This document shows, in pieces, positions 26,216 through 37,705 of a stretch of DNA of 64,000 bases (positions are counted from its first letter, which is position 1; each line of letters starts with the position of its first letter). A program made the position numbers and the translations under genes. The notes beneath the pieces are model-generated. The model had not been told where the DNA came from, ran no database searches, and saw nothing but the letters and a program-made list of their open reading frames with translations. The stretch covers positions 2,108,001-2,172,000 of the forward strand of contig NW_027469084.1 in the NCBI RefSeq assembly GCF_051020765.1, in the 5' to 3' direction. The stretch is from Lasioglossum baleicum. Taxonomy: Eukaryota > Arthropoda > Insecta > Hymenoptera > Halictidae.

Positions 26216-27499
26216 AGCCATGCGCATCCCAAAAAACCTGCGCATGCGCATCCCAAAAAACCTGCGCATGCGCATCCCACAAAACCTGCGTAAGCGCATC
26301 CCAAAAAACCTGCGCATGCGCATCCCACAAAACCTGCGTAAGCGCATCCCACAAAACCTCGCACGTGTTTTTACTCGACTAGCCTGCGGGATGCATCCTC
26401 TCGCTCGTGTTTTTGCTCGACTAGCCTGCGGGATGCATCCTCTCGCACGTGTTTTTCCTCGACTAGGCATGCGCATCCCAAAAAACCTGCGCATGCGCAT
26501 CCCAAAAAACCTGCGCATGCGCATCCCACAAAACCTGCGCATGCGCATCCCACAAAACCTCGCACGTGTTTTTACTCGACTAGCCTGCGGGATGCATCCT
26601 CTCGCACGTGTTTCTACTCGACTAGCCTGCGGGATGCATCCTCTCGCACGTGTTTTTACTCGACTAGCCTGCGGGATGCATCCTCTCGCACGTGTTTTTG
26701 CTCGACTAGCCATGCGCATCCCAAAAAACCTGCGCATGCGCATCCCAAAAAATCTGCGCATGCGCATCCCACAAAACCTCGCACGTGTTTGTGCTCGACT
26801 AGCCTGCGGGATGCATCCTTTCGCACGTGTTTTTACTCGACTAGCCTGCGGGATGCATCCTCTCGCACGTGTTTTTGCTCGACTAGCCTGCGGGATGCAT
26901 ACTCTCGCACGTGTTTTTGCTCGACTAGCCATGCGCATCCCCAAAAAATTGCGCATGCGCATCCCAAAAAACCTGCGCATGCGCATCCCAAAAAATCTGC
27001 GCATGCGCATCCCACAAAACCTGCGCATGCGCATCCCACAAAACCTCGCACGTGTTTGTGCTCGACTAGCCTGCGGGATGCATCCTTTCGCACGTGTTTT
27101 TACTCGACTAGCCTGCGGGATGCATCCTCTCGCACGTGTTTTTGCTCGACTAGCCTGCGGGATGCATCCTCTCGCACGTGTTTGTGCTCGACTAGCCTGC
27201 GGGATGCATCTTCTCGCACGTGTTTTTACTCGACTAGCCTGCGGGATGCATCCTCTCGCATGTGTTTTTGCTCGACTAGCCTGCGGGATGCATCCTCTCG
27301 CACGTGTTTTTGCTCGACTAGCCTGCGGGATGCATCCTCTCGCACGTGTTTTTGCTCGACTAGCCATGCGCATCCCAAAAAACCTGCGCATGCGCATCCC
27401 AAAAAACCTGCGCATGCGCATCCCAAAAAACCTGCGCATGCGCATCCCACAAAACCTGCGTAAGCGCATCCCACAAAACCTCGCACGTGTTTTTACTCG

Positions 27500-28391
27500 A
27501 CTAGCCTGCGGGATGCATCCTCTCGCTCGTGTTTGTGCTCGACTAGCCTGCGGGATGCATCCTCTCGCACGTGTTTTTGCTCGACTAGCCTGCGGGATGC
27601 ATCCTCTCGCACGTGTTTTTACTCGACTAGCCTGCGGGATGCATCCTCTCGCACGTGTTTTTGCTCGACTAGGCATGCGCATCCCAAAAAACCTGCGCAT
27701 GCGCATCCCAAAAAACCTGCGCATGCGCATCCCACAAAACCTGCGCATGCGCATCCCACAAAACCTCGCACGTGTTTCTACTCGACTAGCCTGCGGGATG
27801 CATCCTCTCGCACGTGTTTTTGCTCGACTAGCCATGCGCATCCCAAAAAACCTGCGCATGCGCATCCCAAAAAATCTGCGCATGCGCATCCCACAAAACC
27901 TGCGCATGCGCATCCCACAAAACCTCGCACGTGTTTGTGCTCGACTAGCCTGCGGGATGCATCCTTTCGCACGTGTTTTTACTCGACTAGCCTGCGGGAT
28001 GCATCCTCTCGCACGTGTTTTTGCTCGACTAGCCTGCGGGATGCATCCTCTCGCACGTGTTTTTGCTCGACTAGCCATGCGCATCCCAAAAAACCTGCGC
28101 ATGCGCATCCCAAAAAATCTGCGCATGCGCATCCCACAAAACCTCGCACGTGTTTGTGCTCGACTAGCCTGCGGGATGCATCCTTTCGCACGTGTTTTTA
28201 CTCGACTAGCCTGCGGGATGCATCCTCTCGCACGTGTTTTTGCTCGACTAGCCTGCGGGATGCATCCTCTCGCACGTGTTTGTGCTCGACTAGCCTGCGG
28301 GATGCATCCTCTCGCACGTGTTTTTACTCGACTAGCCTGCGGGATGCATCCTCTCGCACGTGTTTTTGCTCGACTAGCCTGCGGGATGCAT
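27500..28391. repeat. Copy of 6509-7400 (offset 20,991 bp)
   Basis: The segment from a CTCGCTCGTG unit through three B blocks to a TTTGTGCT unit repeats the 6.5-7.4 kb stretch at constant offset. It ends at a CATCCTCTCG unit where the other copy has CATCGTCTCG. It marks the right edge of class I array, and pure A repeats follow. Confidence 0.65.
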
Positions 28392-30898
28392 CCTCTCGCA
28401 CGTGTTTTTACTCGACTAGCCTGCGGGATACATCCTCTCGCACGTGTTTTTGCTCGACTAGCCTGCGGGATGCATCCTCTCGCACGTGTTTTTGCTCGAC
28501 TAGCCTGCGGGATGCATCCTCTCGCACGTGTTTTTGCTCGACTAGCCTGCGGGATGCATCCTCTCGCACGTGTTTTTGCTCGACTAGCCTGCGGGACGCA
28601 TCCTCTCGCACGTGTTTTTACTCGACTAGCCTGCAGGATGGATCCTCTCGCACGTGTTTTTACTCGACTAGCCTGCGGGATGCATCCTCTCGCACGTGTT
28701 TTTGCTCGACTAGCCTGCGGGATGCATCCTCTCGCACGTGTTTTTGCTCGACTAGCCTGCGGGATGCATCCTCTCGCACGTGTTTTTGCTCGTCTAGCCT
28801 GCGGGATGCATCCTCTCGCACGTGTTTTTGCTCGACTAGCCTGCGGGACGCATCCTCTCGCACGTGTTTTTACTCGACTAGCCTGCAGGATGGATCCTCT
28901 CGCACGTGTTTTTACTCGACTAGCCTGCGGGATGCATCCTCTCGCACGTGTTTTTGCTCGACTAGCCTGCGGGATGCATCCTCTCGCACGTGTTTTTGCT
29001 CGACTAGCCTGCGGGACGCATCCTCTCGCACGTGTTTTTACTCGACTAGCCTGCGGGATGCATCCTCTCGCACGTGTTTTTACTCGACTAGCCTGAAGGA
29101 TGCATCCTCTCGCACGTGTTTTTACTCGACTAGCCTGCGGGATGCATCCTCTCGCACGTGTTTTTGCTCGGCTAGCCTGCGGGATGCATCCTCTCGCACG
29201 TGTTTTTACTCGACTAGCCTGCGGGAAGCATCCTCTCGCACGTGTTTTTACTCGACTAGCCTGCGGGATGCATCCTCTCGCATGTGTTTTTGCTCGACTA
29301 GCCTGCGGGACGCATCCTCTCGCACGTGTTTTTACTCGACTAGCCTGCAGGATGCATCCTCTCGCACGTGTTTTTACTCGACTAGCCTGCGGGATGCATC
29401 CTCTCGCACGTGTTTTTGCTCGACTAGCCTGCGGGATGCATCCTCTCGCACGTGTTTTTGCTCGACTAGCCTGCGGGATGCATCCTCTCGCACGTGTTTT
29501 TGCTCGACTAGCCTGCGGGACGCATCCTCTCGCACGTGTTTTTACTCGACTAGCCTGCAGGATGCATCCTCTCGCACGTGTTTTTACTCGACTAGCCTGC
29601 GGGATGTATCCTCTCGCACGTGTTTTTGCTCGACTAGCCTGCGGGATGCATCCTCTCGCACGTGTTTTTGCTCGACTAGCCTGCGGGATGCATCCTCTCG
29701 CACGTGTTTTTGCTCGACTAGCCTGCGGGACGCATCCTCTCGCACGTGTTTTTACTCGACTAGCCTGCAGGATGGATCCTCTCGCACGTGTTTTTACTCG
29801 ACTAGCCTGCGGGATGCATCCTCTCGCACGTGTTTTTGCTCGACTAGCCTGCGGGATGCATCCTCTCGCACGTGTTTTTGCTCGACTAGCCTGCGGGATG
29901 CATCCTCTCGCACGTGTTTTTGCTCGACTAGCCTGCGGGATGCATCCTCTCGCACGTGTTTTTGCTCGACTAGCCTGCGGGACGCATCCTCTCGCACGTG
30001 TTTTTACTCGACTAGCCTGCAGGATGGATCCTCTCGCACGTGTTTTTACTCGACTAGCCTGCGGGATGCATCCTCTCGCACGTGTTTTTGCTCGACTAGC
30101 CTGCGGGATGCATCCTCTCGCACGTGTTTTTGCTCGACTAGCCTGCGGGACGCATCCTCTCGCACGTGTTTTTACTCGACTAGCCTGCAGGATGCATCCT
30201 CTCGCACGTGTTTTTACTCGACTAGCCTGCGGGATGCATCCTCTCGCACGTGTTTTTGCTCGACTAGCCTGCGTGATGCATCCTCTCGCACGTGTTTTTG
30301 CTCGACTAGCCTGCGGGATGCATCCTCTCGCACGTGTTTTTGCTCGACTAGCCTGCGGGATGCATCCTCTCGCACGTGTTTTTGCTCGACTAGCCTGCGG
30401 GGCGCATCCTCTCGCACGTGTTTTTACTCGACTAGCCTGCAGGATGGATCCTCTCGCACGTGTTTTTACTCGACTAGCCTGCGGGATGCATCCTCTCGCA
30501 CGTGTTTTTGCTCGACTAGCCTGCGGGATGCATCCTCTCGCACGTGTTTTTGCTCGACTAGCCTGCGGGACGCATCCTCTCGCACGTGTTTTTACTCGAC
30601 TAGCCTGCAGGATGCATCCTCTCGCACGTGTTTTTACTCGACTAGCCTGCGGGATGCATCCTCTCGCACGTGTTTTTGCTCGACTAGCCTGCGGGATGCA
30701 TCCTCTCGCACGTGTTTTTGCTCGACTAGCCTGCGGGATGCATCCTCTCGCACGTGTTTTTGCTCGACTAGCCTGCGGGATGCATCCTCTCGCACGTGTT
30801 TTTGCTCGACTAGCCTGCGGGACGCATCCTCTCGCACGTGTTTTTACTCGACTACCCTGCGGGATGCATCCTCTCGCACGTGTTTTTGCTCGACTAGC
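28143..30898. repeat. Zone 2: pure A array, 65 intervals
   Basis: From the last B block (ending 28142) to the next (starting 30899) there are exactly 65 x 42 bp plus the 26-bp junction, so not one base has been gained or lost on balance. Variant units are ordered: GGACGCATCC units are usually followed by CTGCAGGATGG or CTGCAGGATGC units. The part from about 28410 to 29610 matches 36280-37480 at an offset of 7,870 bp, including the GGATACATCC unit (28425), the GCTCGTCTAG unit (28789) and the GGATGTATCC unit (29601). A CCTGAAGGATG unit at 29092 is absent from that other copy. Confidence 0.9.
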
Positions 30899-33800
30899 CA
30901 TGCGCATCTCAAAAAACCTGCGCATGCGCATCCCAAAAAACCTGCGCATGCACATCCCAAAAAACCTGCGCATGCGCATCCCACAAAACCTGCGCATGCG
31001 CATCCCACAAAACCTCGCACGTGTTTTTACTCGACTAGCCTGCGGGATGCATCCTCTCGCACGTGTTTTTGCTCGACTAGCCTGCGGGATGCATCCTCTC
31101 GCACGTGTTTTTGCTCGACTAGCCATGCGCATCCCAAAAAATCTGCGCATGCGCATCCCACAAAACCTGCGCATGCGCTTCCCACAAAACCTCGCACGTG
31201 TTTGTGCTCGACTAGACTGCGGGATGCATCCTTTCGCACGTGTTTTTACTCGACTAGCCTGCGGGATGCATCCTCTCGCACGTGTTTTTGCTCGACTAGC
31301 CTGCGGGATGCATCCTCTCGCACGTGTTTGTGCTCGACTAGCCTGCGGGATGCATCCTCTCGCACGTGTTTTTACACAACTAGCCTGCGGGATGCATCCT
31401 CTCGCACGTGTTTTTGCTAGACTAGCCTGCGGGATGCATCCTCTCGCACGTGTTTTTGCTCGACTAGCCTGCGGGATGCATCCTCTCGCACGTGTTTTTA
31501 CTCGACTAGCCTGCGTCATGCATCCTCTCGCACGTGTTTTTGCTCGACTAGCCATGCGCATCTCAAAAAACCTGCGCATGCGCATCCCAAAAAACCTGCG
31601 CATGCGCATCCCAAAAAACCTGCGCATGCGCATCCCACAAAACCTGCGCATGCGCATCCCACAAAACCTCGCACGTGTTTTTACTCGACTAGCCTGCGGG
31701 ATGCATCCTCTCGCACGTGTTTTTACTCGACTAGCCTGCGGGATGCATCCTCTCGCACGTGTTTTTGCTCGACTGGCCATGCGCATCCCTAAAAACCTGC
31801 ACATGCGCATCCCAAAAAACCTGCGCATGCGCATCCCACAAAACCTGCGCATGCGCATCCCACAAAACCTCGCACGTGTTTTTACTCGACTAGCCTGCGG
31901 GATGCATCCTCTCGCACGTGTTTTTACTCGACTACCCTGCGGGATGCATCCTCTCGTACGTGTTTTTGCTCGACTAGCCATGCGCATCTCAAAAAACCTG
32001 CGCATGCGCATCCCAAAAAACCTGCGCATGCGCATCCCAAAAAACCTGCGCATGCGCATCCCACAAAACCTGCGCATGCGCATCCCACAAAACCTCGCAC
32101 GTGTTTTTACTCGGCTAGCCTGCGGGATGCATCCTCTCGCACGTGTTTTTACTCGACTAGCCTGCGGAATGCATCGTCTCGCACGTGTTTTTGCTCGACT
32201 AGCCTGCGGGATGCATCCTCTCGCACGTGTTTATGCTCGACTAGCCATGCGCATCCCAAAAAACCTGCGCATGCGCATCCCAAAAAATCTGCGCATGCGC
32301 ATCCCACAAAACCTGCGCATGCGCATCCCACAAAACCTCGCACGTGTTTGTGCTGGACTAGCCTGCGGGATGCATCCTTTCGCACGTGTTTTTACTCGAC
32401 TAGCCTGCGGGATGCATCCTCTCGCACGTGTTTTTGCTCGACTAGCCTGCGGGATGCATCCTCTCGCACGTGTTTTTGCTCGACTAGCCTGCGGGATGCA
32501 TCCTCTCGCACGTGTTTTTACTCGACTAGCCTGCGGGATGCATCCTCTCGCACGTGTTTTTACTCGACTACCCTGCGGGATGCATCCTCTCGCACGTGTT
32601 TTTGCTCGACTAGCCATGCGCATCTCAAAAAACCTGCGCATGCGCATCCCAAAAAACCTGCGCATGCGCATCCCACAAAACCTGCGCATGCGCATCCCAC
32701 AAAACCTCGCACGTGTTTTTACTCGACTAGCCTGCGGGATGCATCCTCTCGCACGTGTTTTTACTCGACTAGCCTGCGGGATGCATCCTCTCGCACGTGT
32801 TTTTGCTCGACTAGCCATGCGCATCCCTAAAAACCTGCACATGCGCATCCCAAAAAACCTGCGCATGCGCATCCCACAAAACCTGCGCATGCGCATCCCA
32901 CAAAACCTCGCACGTGATTTTACTCGACTAGCCTGCGGGATGCATCCTCTCGCACGTGTTTTTACTCGACTAGCCTGCGGGATGCATCCTCTCGCACGTG
33001 TTTTTACTCGACTAGCCTGCGGGATGCATCGTCTCGCACGTGTTTTTGCTCGACTAGCCTGCGGGATGCATCCTCTCGCACGTGTTTTTGCTCGACTAGC
33101 CATGCGCATCCCAAAAAACCTGCGCATGCGCATCCCAAAAAATCTGCGCATGCGCATCCCACAAAACCTGCGCATGCGCATCCCACAAAACCTCGCACGT
33201 GTTTGTGCTCGACTAGCCTGCGGGATGCATCCTTTCGCACGTGTTTTTACTCGACTAGCCTGCGGGATGCATCCTCTCGCACGTGTTTTTGCTCGACTAG
33301 CCTGCGGGATGCATCCTCTCGCACGTGTTTGTGCTCGACTAGCGTGCGGGATGCATCCTCTCGCACGTGTTTTTACTCGACTAGCCTGCGGGAAGCATCC
33401 TCTCGCACGTGTTTTTACTCGACTACCCTGCGGGATGCATACTCTCGCACGTGTTTTTGCTCGTCTAGCCATGCGCATCCCAAAAAACCTGCGCATGCGC
33501 ATCCCACAAAACCTGCGTATGCGCATCCCACAAAACCTGCGTATGCGCATCCCACAAAACCTGCGTATGCGCATCCCACAAAACCTCGCACGTGTTTTTA
33601 CTCGACTAGCCTGCGGGATGCATCCTCTCTTACGTGTTTTTACTCGACTAGCCTGCGGGAAGCATTCTCTCGCACGTGTTTTTACTCGACTAGCCTGCGG
33701 GATGCATCCTCTCGCACGTGTTTTTGCTCGACTAGCCTGCGGGACGCATCCTCTCGCACGTGTTTTTACTCGACTAGCCTGCAGGATGCATCCTCTCGCA

Positions 33801-34373
33801 CGTGTTTTTACTCGACTAGCCTGCGGGATGCATCCTCTCGCACGTGTTTTTGCTCGACTAGCCTGCGGGATGCATCCTCTCGCACGTGTTTTTGCTCGAC
33901 TAGCCTGCGGGATGCATCCTCTCGCACTTGTTTTTACTCGACTAGCCTGCGGGATGCATCCTCTCGTACGTGTTTTTGCTCGACTAGCCTGCGGGATGCA
34001 TCCTCTCGCACGTGTTTTTACTCGACTAGCCTGCGGGATGCATCCTCTCGCACGTGTTTTTACTCGACTAGCCTGCGGGATGCATCCTCTCGCACGTGTT
34101 TTTACTCGACTAGCCTGCGGGATGCATCCTCTCGCACGTGTTTTTGCTCGACTAGCCTGCGGGATGCATCCTCTCGCACGTGTTTTTACTCGACTAGCCT
34201 GCGGGAAGCATCCTCTCGCACTTGTTTTTACTCGACTGCCCTGCGGGATGCATACTCTCGCACGTGTTTTTGCTCGACTAGCCATGCGCATCCCAAAAAA
34301 CCTGCGCATGCGCATCCCACAAAACCTGCGTATGCGCATCCCACAAAACCTGCGTATGCGCATCCCACAAAAC
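30899..34373. repeat. Zone 3: mixed array, class II B blocks
   Basis: B blocks here differ from those of zone 1. Many begin CATGCGCATCTC (30899, 31555, 31979, 32618), and others contain CATCCCTAAAAACC followed by TGCACATGCG (near 31785 and 32824). Near 33.5 and 34.3 kb there are blocks with successive GCGTATGCG junctions. Units reading TACCCTGCGG commonly precede the block. A few class I style blocks (with AAAATCTGCG) remain, for example near 32250 and 33110. Damaged tags such as CTCTTACGTG (33629) and TTTTTACACAAC (31371) are private variants. Confidence 0.88.
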
Positions 34374-34887
34374 CTCGCACGTGTTTTTACTCGACTAGCC
34401 TGCGGGATGCATCCTCTCGCACGTGTTTTTGCTCGACTAGCCTGCGGGACGCATCCTCTCGCACGTGTTTTTACTCGACTAGCCTGCGGGATGCATCCTC
34501 TCGCACGTGTTTTTGCTCGACTAGCCTGCGGGATGCATCCTCTCGCACGTGTTTTTGCTCGACTAGCCTGCGGGATGCATCCTCTCGCACGTGTTTTTGC
34601 TCGACTAGCCTGCGGGACGCATCCTCTCGCACGTGTTTTTACTCGACTAGCCTGCAGGATGGATCCTCTCGCACGTGTTTTTACTCGACTAGCCTGCGGG
34701 ATGCATCCTCTCGCACGTGTTTTTGCTCGACTAGCCTGCGGGATGCATCCTCTCGCACGTGTTTTTACTCGACTAGCCTGCGGGATGCATCCTCTCGCAC
34801 GTGTTTTTACTCGACTAGCCTGCGGGACGCATCCTCTCGCACGTGTTTTTACTCGACTAGCCTGCGGGATGCATCCTCTCGCACGTG

Positions 34888-34893
34888 TTTTTT
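34888..34893. other. One-base T insertion in an A unit
   Basis: Standard units have T5 between GTG and ACTCG; here there are six. It is the first net single-base indel I can find in the window. Upstream of it the repeat phase is unbroken from base 1. Its own 67-unit partner near 37,70x lacks it. Confidence 0.85.
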
Positions 34894-37705
34894 ACTCGAC
34901 TAGCCTGCGGGATGCATCCTCTCGCACGTGTTTTTGCTCGGCTAGCCTGCGGGATGCATCCTCTCGCACGTGTTTTTGCTCGACTAGCCTGCGGGATGCA
35001 TCCTCTCGCACGTGTTTTTGCTCGACTAGCCTGCGGGATGCATCCTCTCGCACGTGTTTTTGCTCGACTAGCCTGCGGGATGCATCCTCTCGCACGTGTT
35101 TTTGCTCGACTAGCCTGCGGGATGCATCCTCTCGCACGTGTTTTTGCTCGACTAGCCTGCGGGATGCATCCTCTCGCACGTGTTTTTGCTCGACTAGCCT
35201 GCGGGACGCATCCTCTCGCACGTGTTTTTACTCGACTAGCCTGCAGGATGGATCCTCTCGCACGTGTTTTTACTCGACTAGCCTGCGGGATGCATCCTCT
35301 CGCACGTGTTTTTGCTCGACTAGCCTGCGGGATGCATCCTCTCGCACGTGTTTTTGCTCGACTAGCCTGCGGGACGCATCCTCTCGCACGTGTTTTTACT
35401 CGACTAGCCTGCGGGATGCATCCTCTCGCACGTGTTTTTACTCGACTAGCCTGCGGGATGCATCCTCTCGCACGTGTTTTTACTCGACTAGCCTGCGGGA
35501 TGCATCCTCTCGCACGTGTTTTTGCTCGGCTAGCCTGCGGGATGCATCCTCTCGCACGTGTTTTTACTCGACTAGCCTGCGGGAAGCATCCTCTCGCACG
35601 TGTTTTTACTCGACTAGCCTGCGGGATGCATCCTCTCGCATGTGTTTTTGCTCGACTAGCCTGCGGGACGCATCCTCTCGCACGTGTTTTTACTCGACTA
35701 GCCTGCAGGATGCATCCTCTCGCACGTGTTTTTACTCGACTAGCCTGCGGGATGCATCCTCTCGCACGTGTTATTGCTCGACTAGCCTGCGGGATGCATC
35801 CTCTCGCACGTGTTTTTGCTCGACTAGCCTGCGGGATGCATCCTCTCGCACGTGTTTTTGCTCGACTAGCCTGCGGGACGCATCCTCTCGCACGTGTTTT
35901 TACTCGACTAGCCTGCAGGATGCATCCTCTCGCACGTGTTTTTACTCGACTAGCCTGCGGGATGTATCCTCTCGCACGTGTTTTTGCTCGACTAGCCTGC
36001 GGGATGCATCCTCTCGCACGTGTTTTTGCTCGACTAGCCTGCGGGATGCATCCTCTCGCACGTGTTTTTACTCGACTAGCCTGCGGGATGCATCCTCTCG
36101 CACGTGTTTTTGCTCGACTAGCCTGCGGGAAGCATCCTCTCGCACGTGTTTTTACTCGACTAGCCTGCGGGATGCATCCTCTCGCACGTGTTTTTGCTCG
36201 ACTAGCCTGCGGGACGCATCCTCTCGCACGTGTTTTTACTCGACTAGCCTGCAGGATGCATCCTCTCGCACGTGTTTTTACTCGACTAGCCTGCGGGATA
36301 CATCCTCTCGCACGTGTTTTTGCTCGACTAGCCTGCGGGATGCATCCTCTCGCACGTGTTTTTGCTCGACTAGCCTGCGGGATGCATCCTCTCGCACGTG
36401 TTTTTGCTCGACTAGCCTGCGGGATGCATCCTCTCGCACGTGTTTTTGCTCGACTAGCCTGCGGGACGCATCCTCTCGCACGTGTTTTTACTCGACTAGC
36501 CTGCAGGATGGATCCTCTCGCACGTGTTTTTACTCGACTAGCCTGCGGGATGCATCCTCTCGCACGTGTTTTTGCTCGACTAGCCTGCGGGATGCATCCT
36601 CTCGCACGTGTTTTTGCTCGACTAGCCTGCGGGATGCATCCTCTCGCACGTGTTTTTGCTCGTCTAGCCTGCGGGATGCATCCTCTCGCACGTGTTTTTG
36701 CTCGACTAGCCTGCGGGACGCATCCTCTCGCACGTGTTTTTACTCGACTAGCCTGCAGGATGGATCCTCTCGCACGTGTTTTTACTCGACTAGCCTGCGG
36801 GATGCATCCTCTCGCACGTGTTTTTGCTCGACTAGCCTGCGGGATGCATCCTCTCGCACGTGTTTTTGCTCGACTAGCCTGCGGGACGCATCCTCTCGCA
36901 CGTGTTTTTACTCGACTAGCCTGCGGGATGCATCCTCTCGCACGTGTTTTTACTCGACTAGCCTGCGGGATGCATCCTCTCGCACGTGTTTTTACTCGAC
37001 TAGCCTGCGGGATGCATCCTCTCGCACGTGTTTTTGCTCGGCTAGCCTGCGGGATGCATCCTCTCGCACGTGTTTTTACTCGACTAGCCTGCGGGAAGCA
37101 TCCTCTCGCACGTGTTTTTACTCGACTAGCCTGCGGGATGCATCCTCTCGCATGTGTTTTTGCTCGACTAGCCTGCGGGACGCATCCTCTCGCACGTGTT
37201 TTTACTCGACTAGCCTGCAGGATGCATCCTCTCGCACGTGTTTTTACTCGACTAGCCTGCGGGATGCATCCTCTCGCACGTGTTTTTGCTCGACTAGCCT
37301 GCGGGATGCATCCTCTCGCACGAGTTTTTGCTCGACTAGCCTGCGGGATGCATCCTCTCGCACGTGTTTTTGCTCGACTAGCCTGCGGGACGCATCCTCT
37401 CGCACGTGTTTTTACTCGACTAGCCTGCAGGATGCATCCTCTCGCACGTGTTTTTACTCGACTAGCCTGCGGGATGTATCCTCTCGCACGTGTTTTTGCT
37501 CGACTAGCCTGCGGGATGCATCCTCTCGCACGTGTTTTTGCTCGACTAGCCTGCGGGATGCATCCTCTCGCACGTGTTTTTACTCGACTAGCCTGCGGGA
37601 TGCATCCTCTCGCACGTGTTTTTACTCGACTAGCCTGCGGGACGCATCCTCTCGCACGTGTTTTTACTCGACTAGCCTGCGGGATGCATCCTCTCGCACG
37701 TGTTT
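34892..37705. repeat. 67-unit higher-order repeat, copy 1 (2,814 bp)
   Basis: In order the copy has seven plain GCT units, a GGACGCATCC unit and a GGATGGATCC unit, and so on through one GGATACATCC unit (36295) and two GGATGTATCC units (35961, 37473). Units 12-28 resemble units 48-64 (spacing 36 units, 1,512 bp), so the 67-mer itself contains an older duplication. Single-unit tags are TTATTGCTCG (35771) and GCTCGTCTAG (36659). Confidence 0.82.
34943..34984. repeat. Representative 42-bp A monomer
   Basis: This copy, in the phase starting TAGCCTGCGG, shows the commonest A form. In order it carries CTAG (from the previous unit boundary), the 10-bp palindrome GGATGCATCC, the E-box CACGTG, a T5 tract and GCTCGAC. 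The main variable site is the base after the T5 tract: GCT or ACT. Less common forms are TTTGTGCT, TTTCTACT, TTTCTGCT and TTTTTCCT, all of unchanged length. Other position-specific variants include GGACGCATCC, CTGCAGGATGG, GGATGTATCC, GGAAGCATCC, CATCGTCTCG and CCTTTCG. The variants repeat in ordered series and so serve as higher-order repeat markers. Confidence 0.95.

Larger units (their letters stand above)
1..28142. repeat. Zone 1: mixed A/B array, class I B blocks
   Basis: B blocks of mostly four units (also three or five) are separated by runs of A units. In the first 7.7 kb I count 30 B blocks (21 of four units, 8 of three, 1 of five) and about 135 A intervals. Marker variants typical of this zone are the B unit ending AAAAAAATTGCG (for example 727-750), the unit CATGCGCAACCC (for example 263-286), and the junction TAGG|CATGCG. 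After many B blocks the next two A units are a TTTGTGCT unit and then a CCTTTCG unit, a fixed pair. The reading phase of the repeat is unbroken throughout this zone. Confidence 0.93.
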
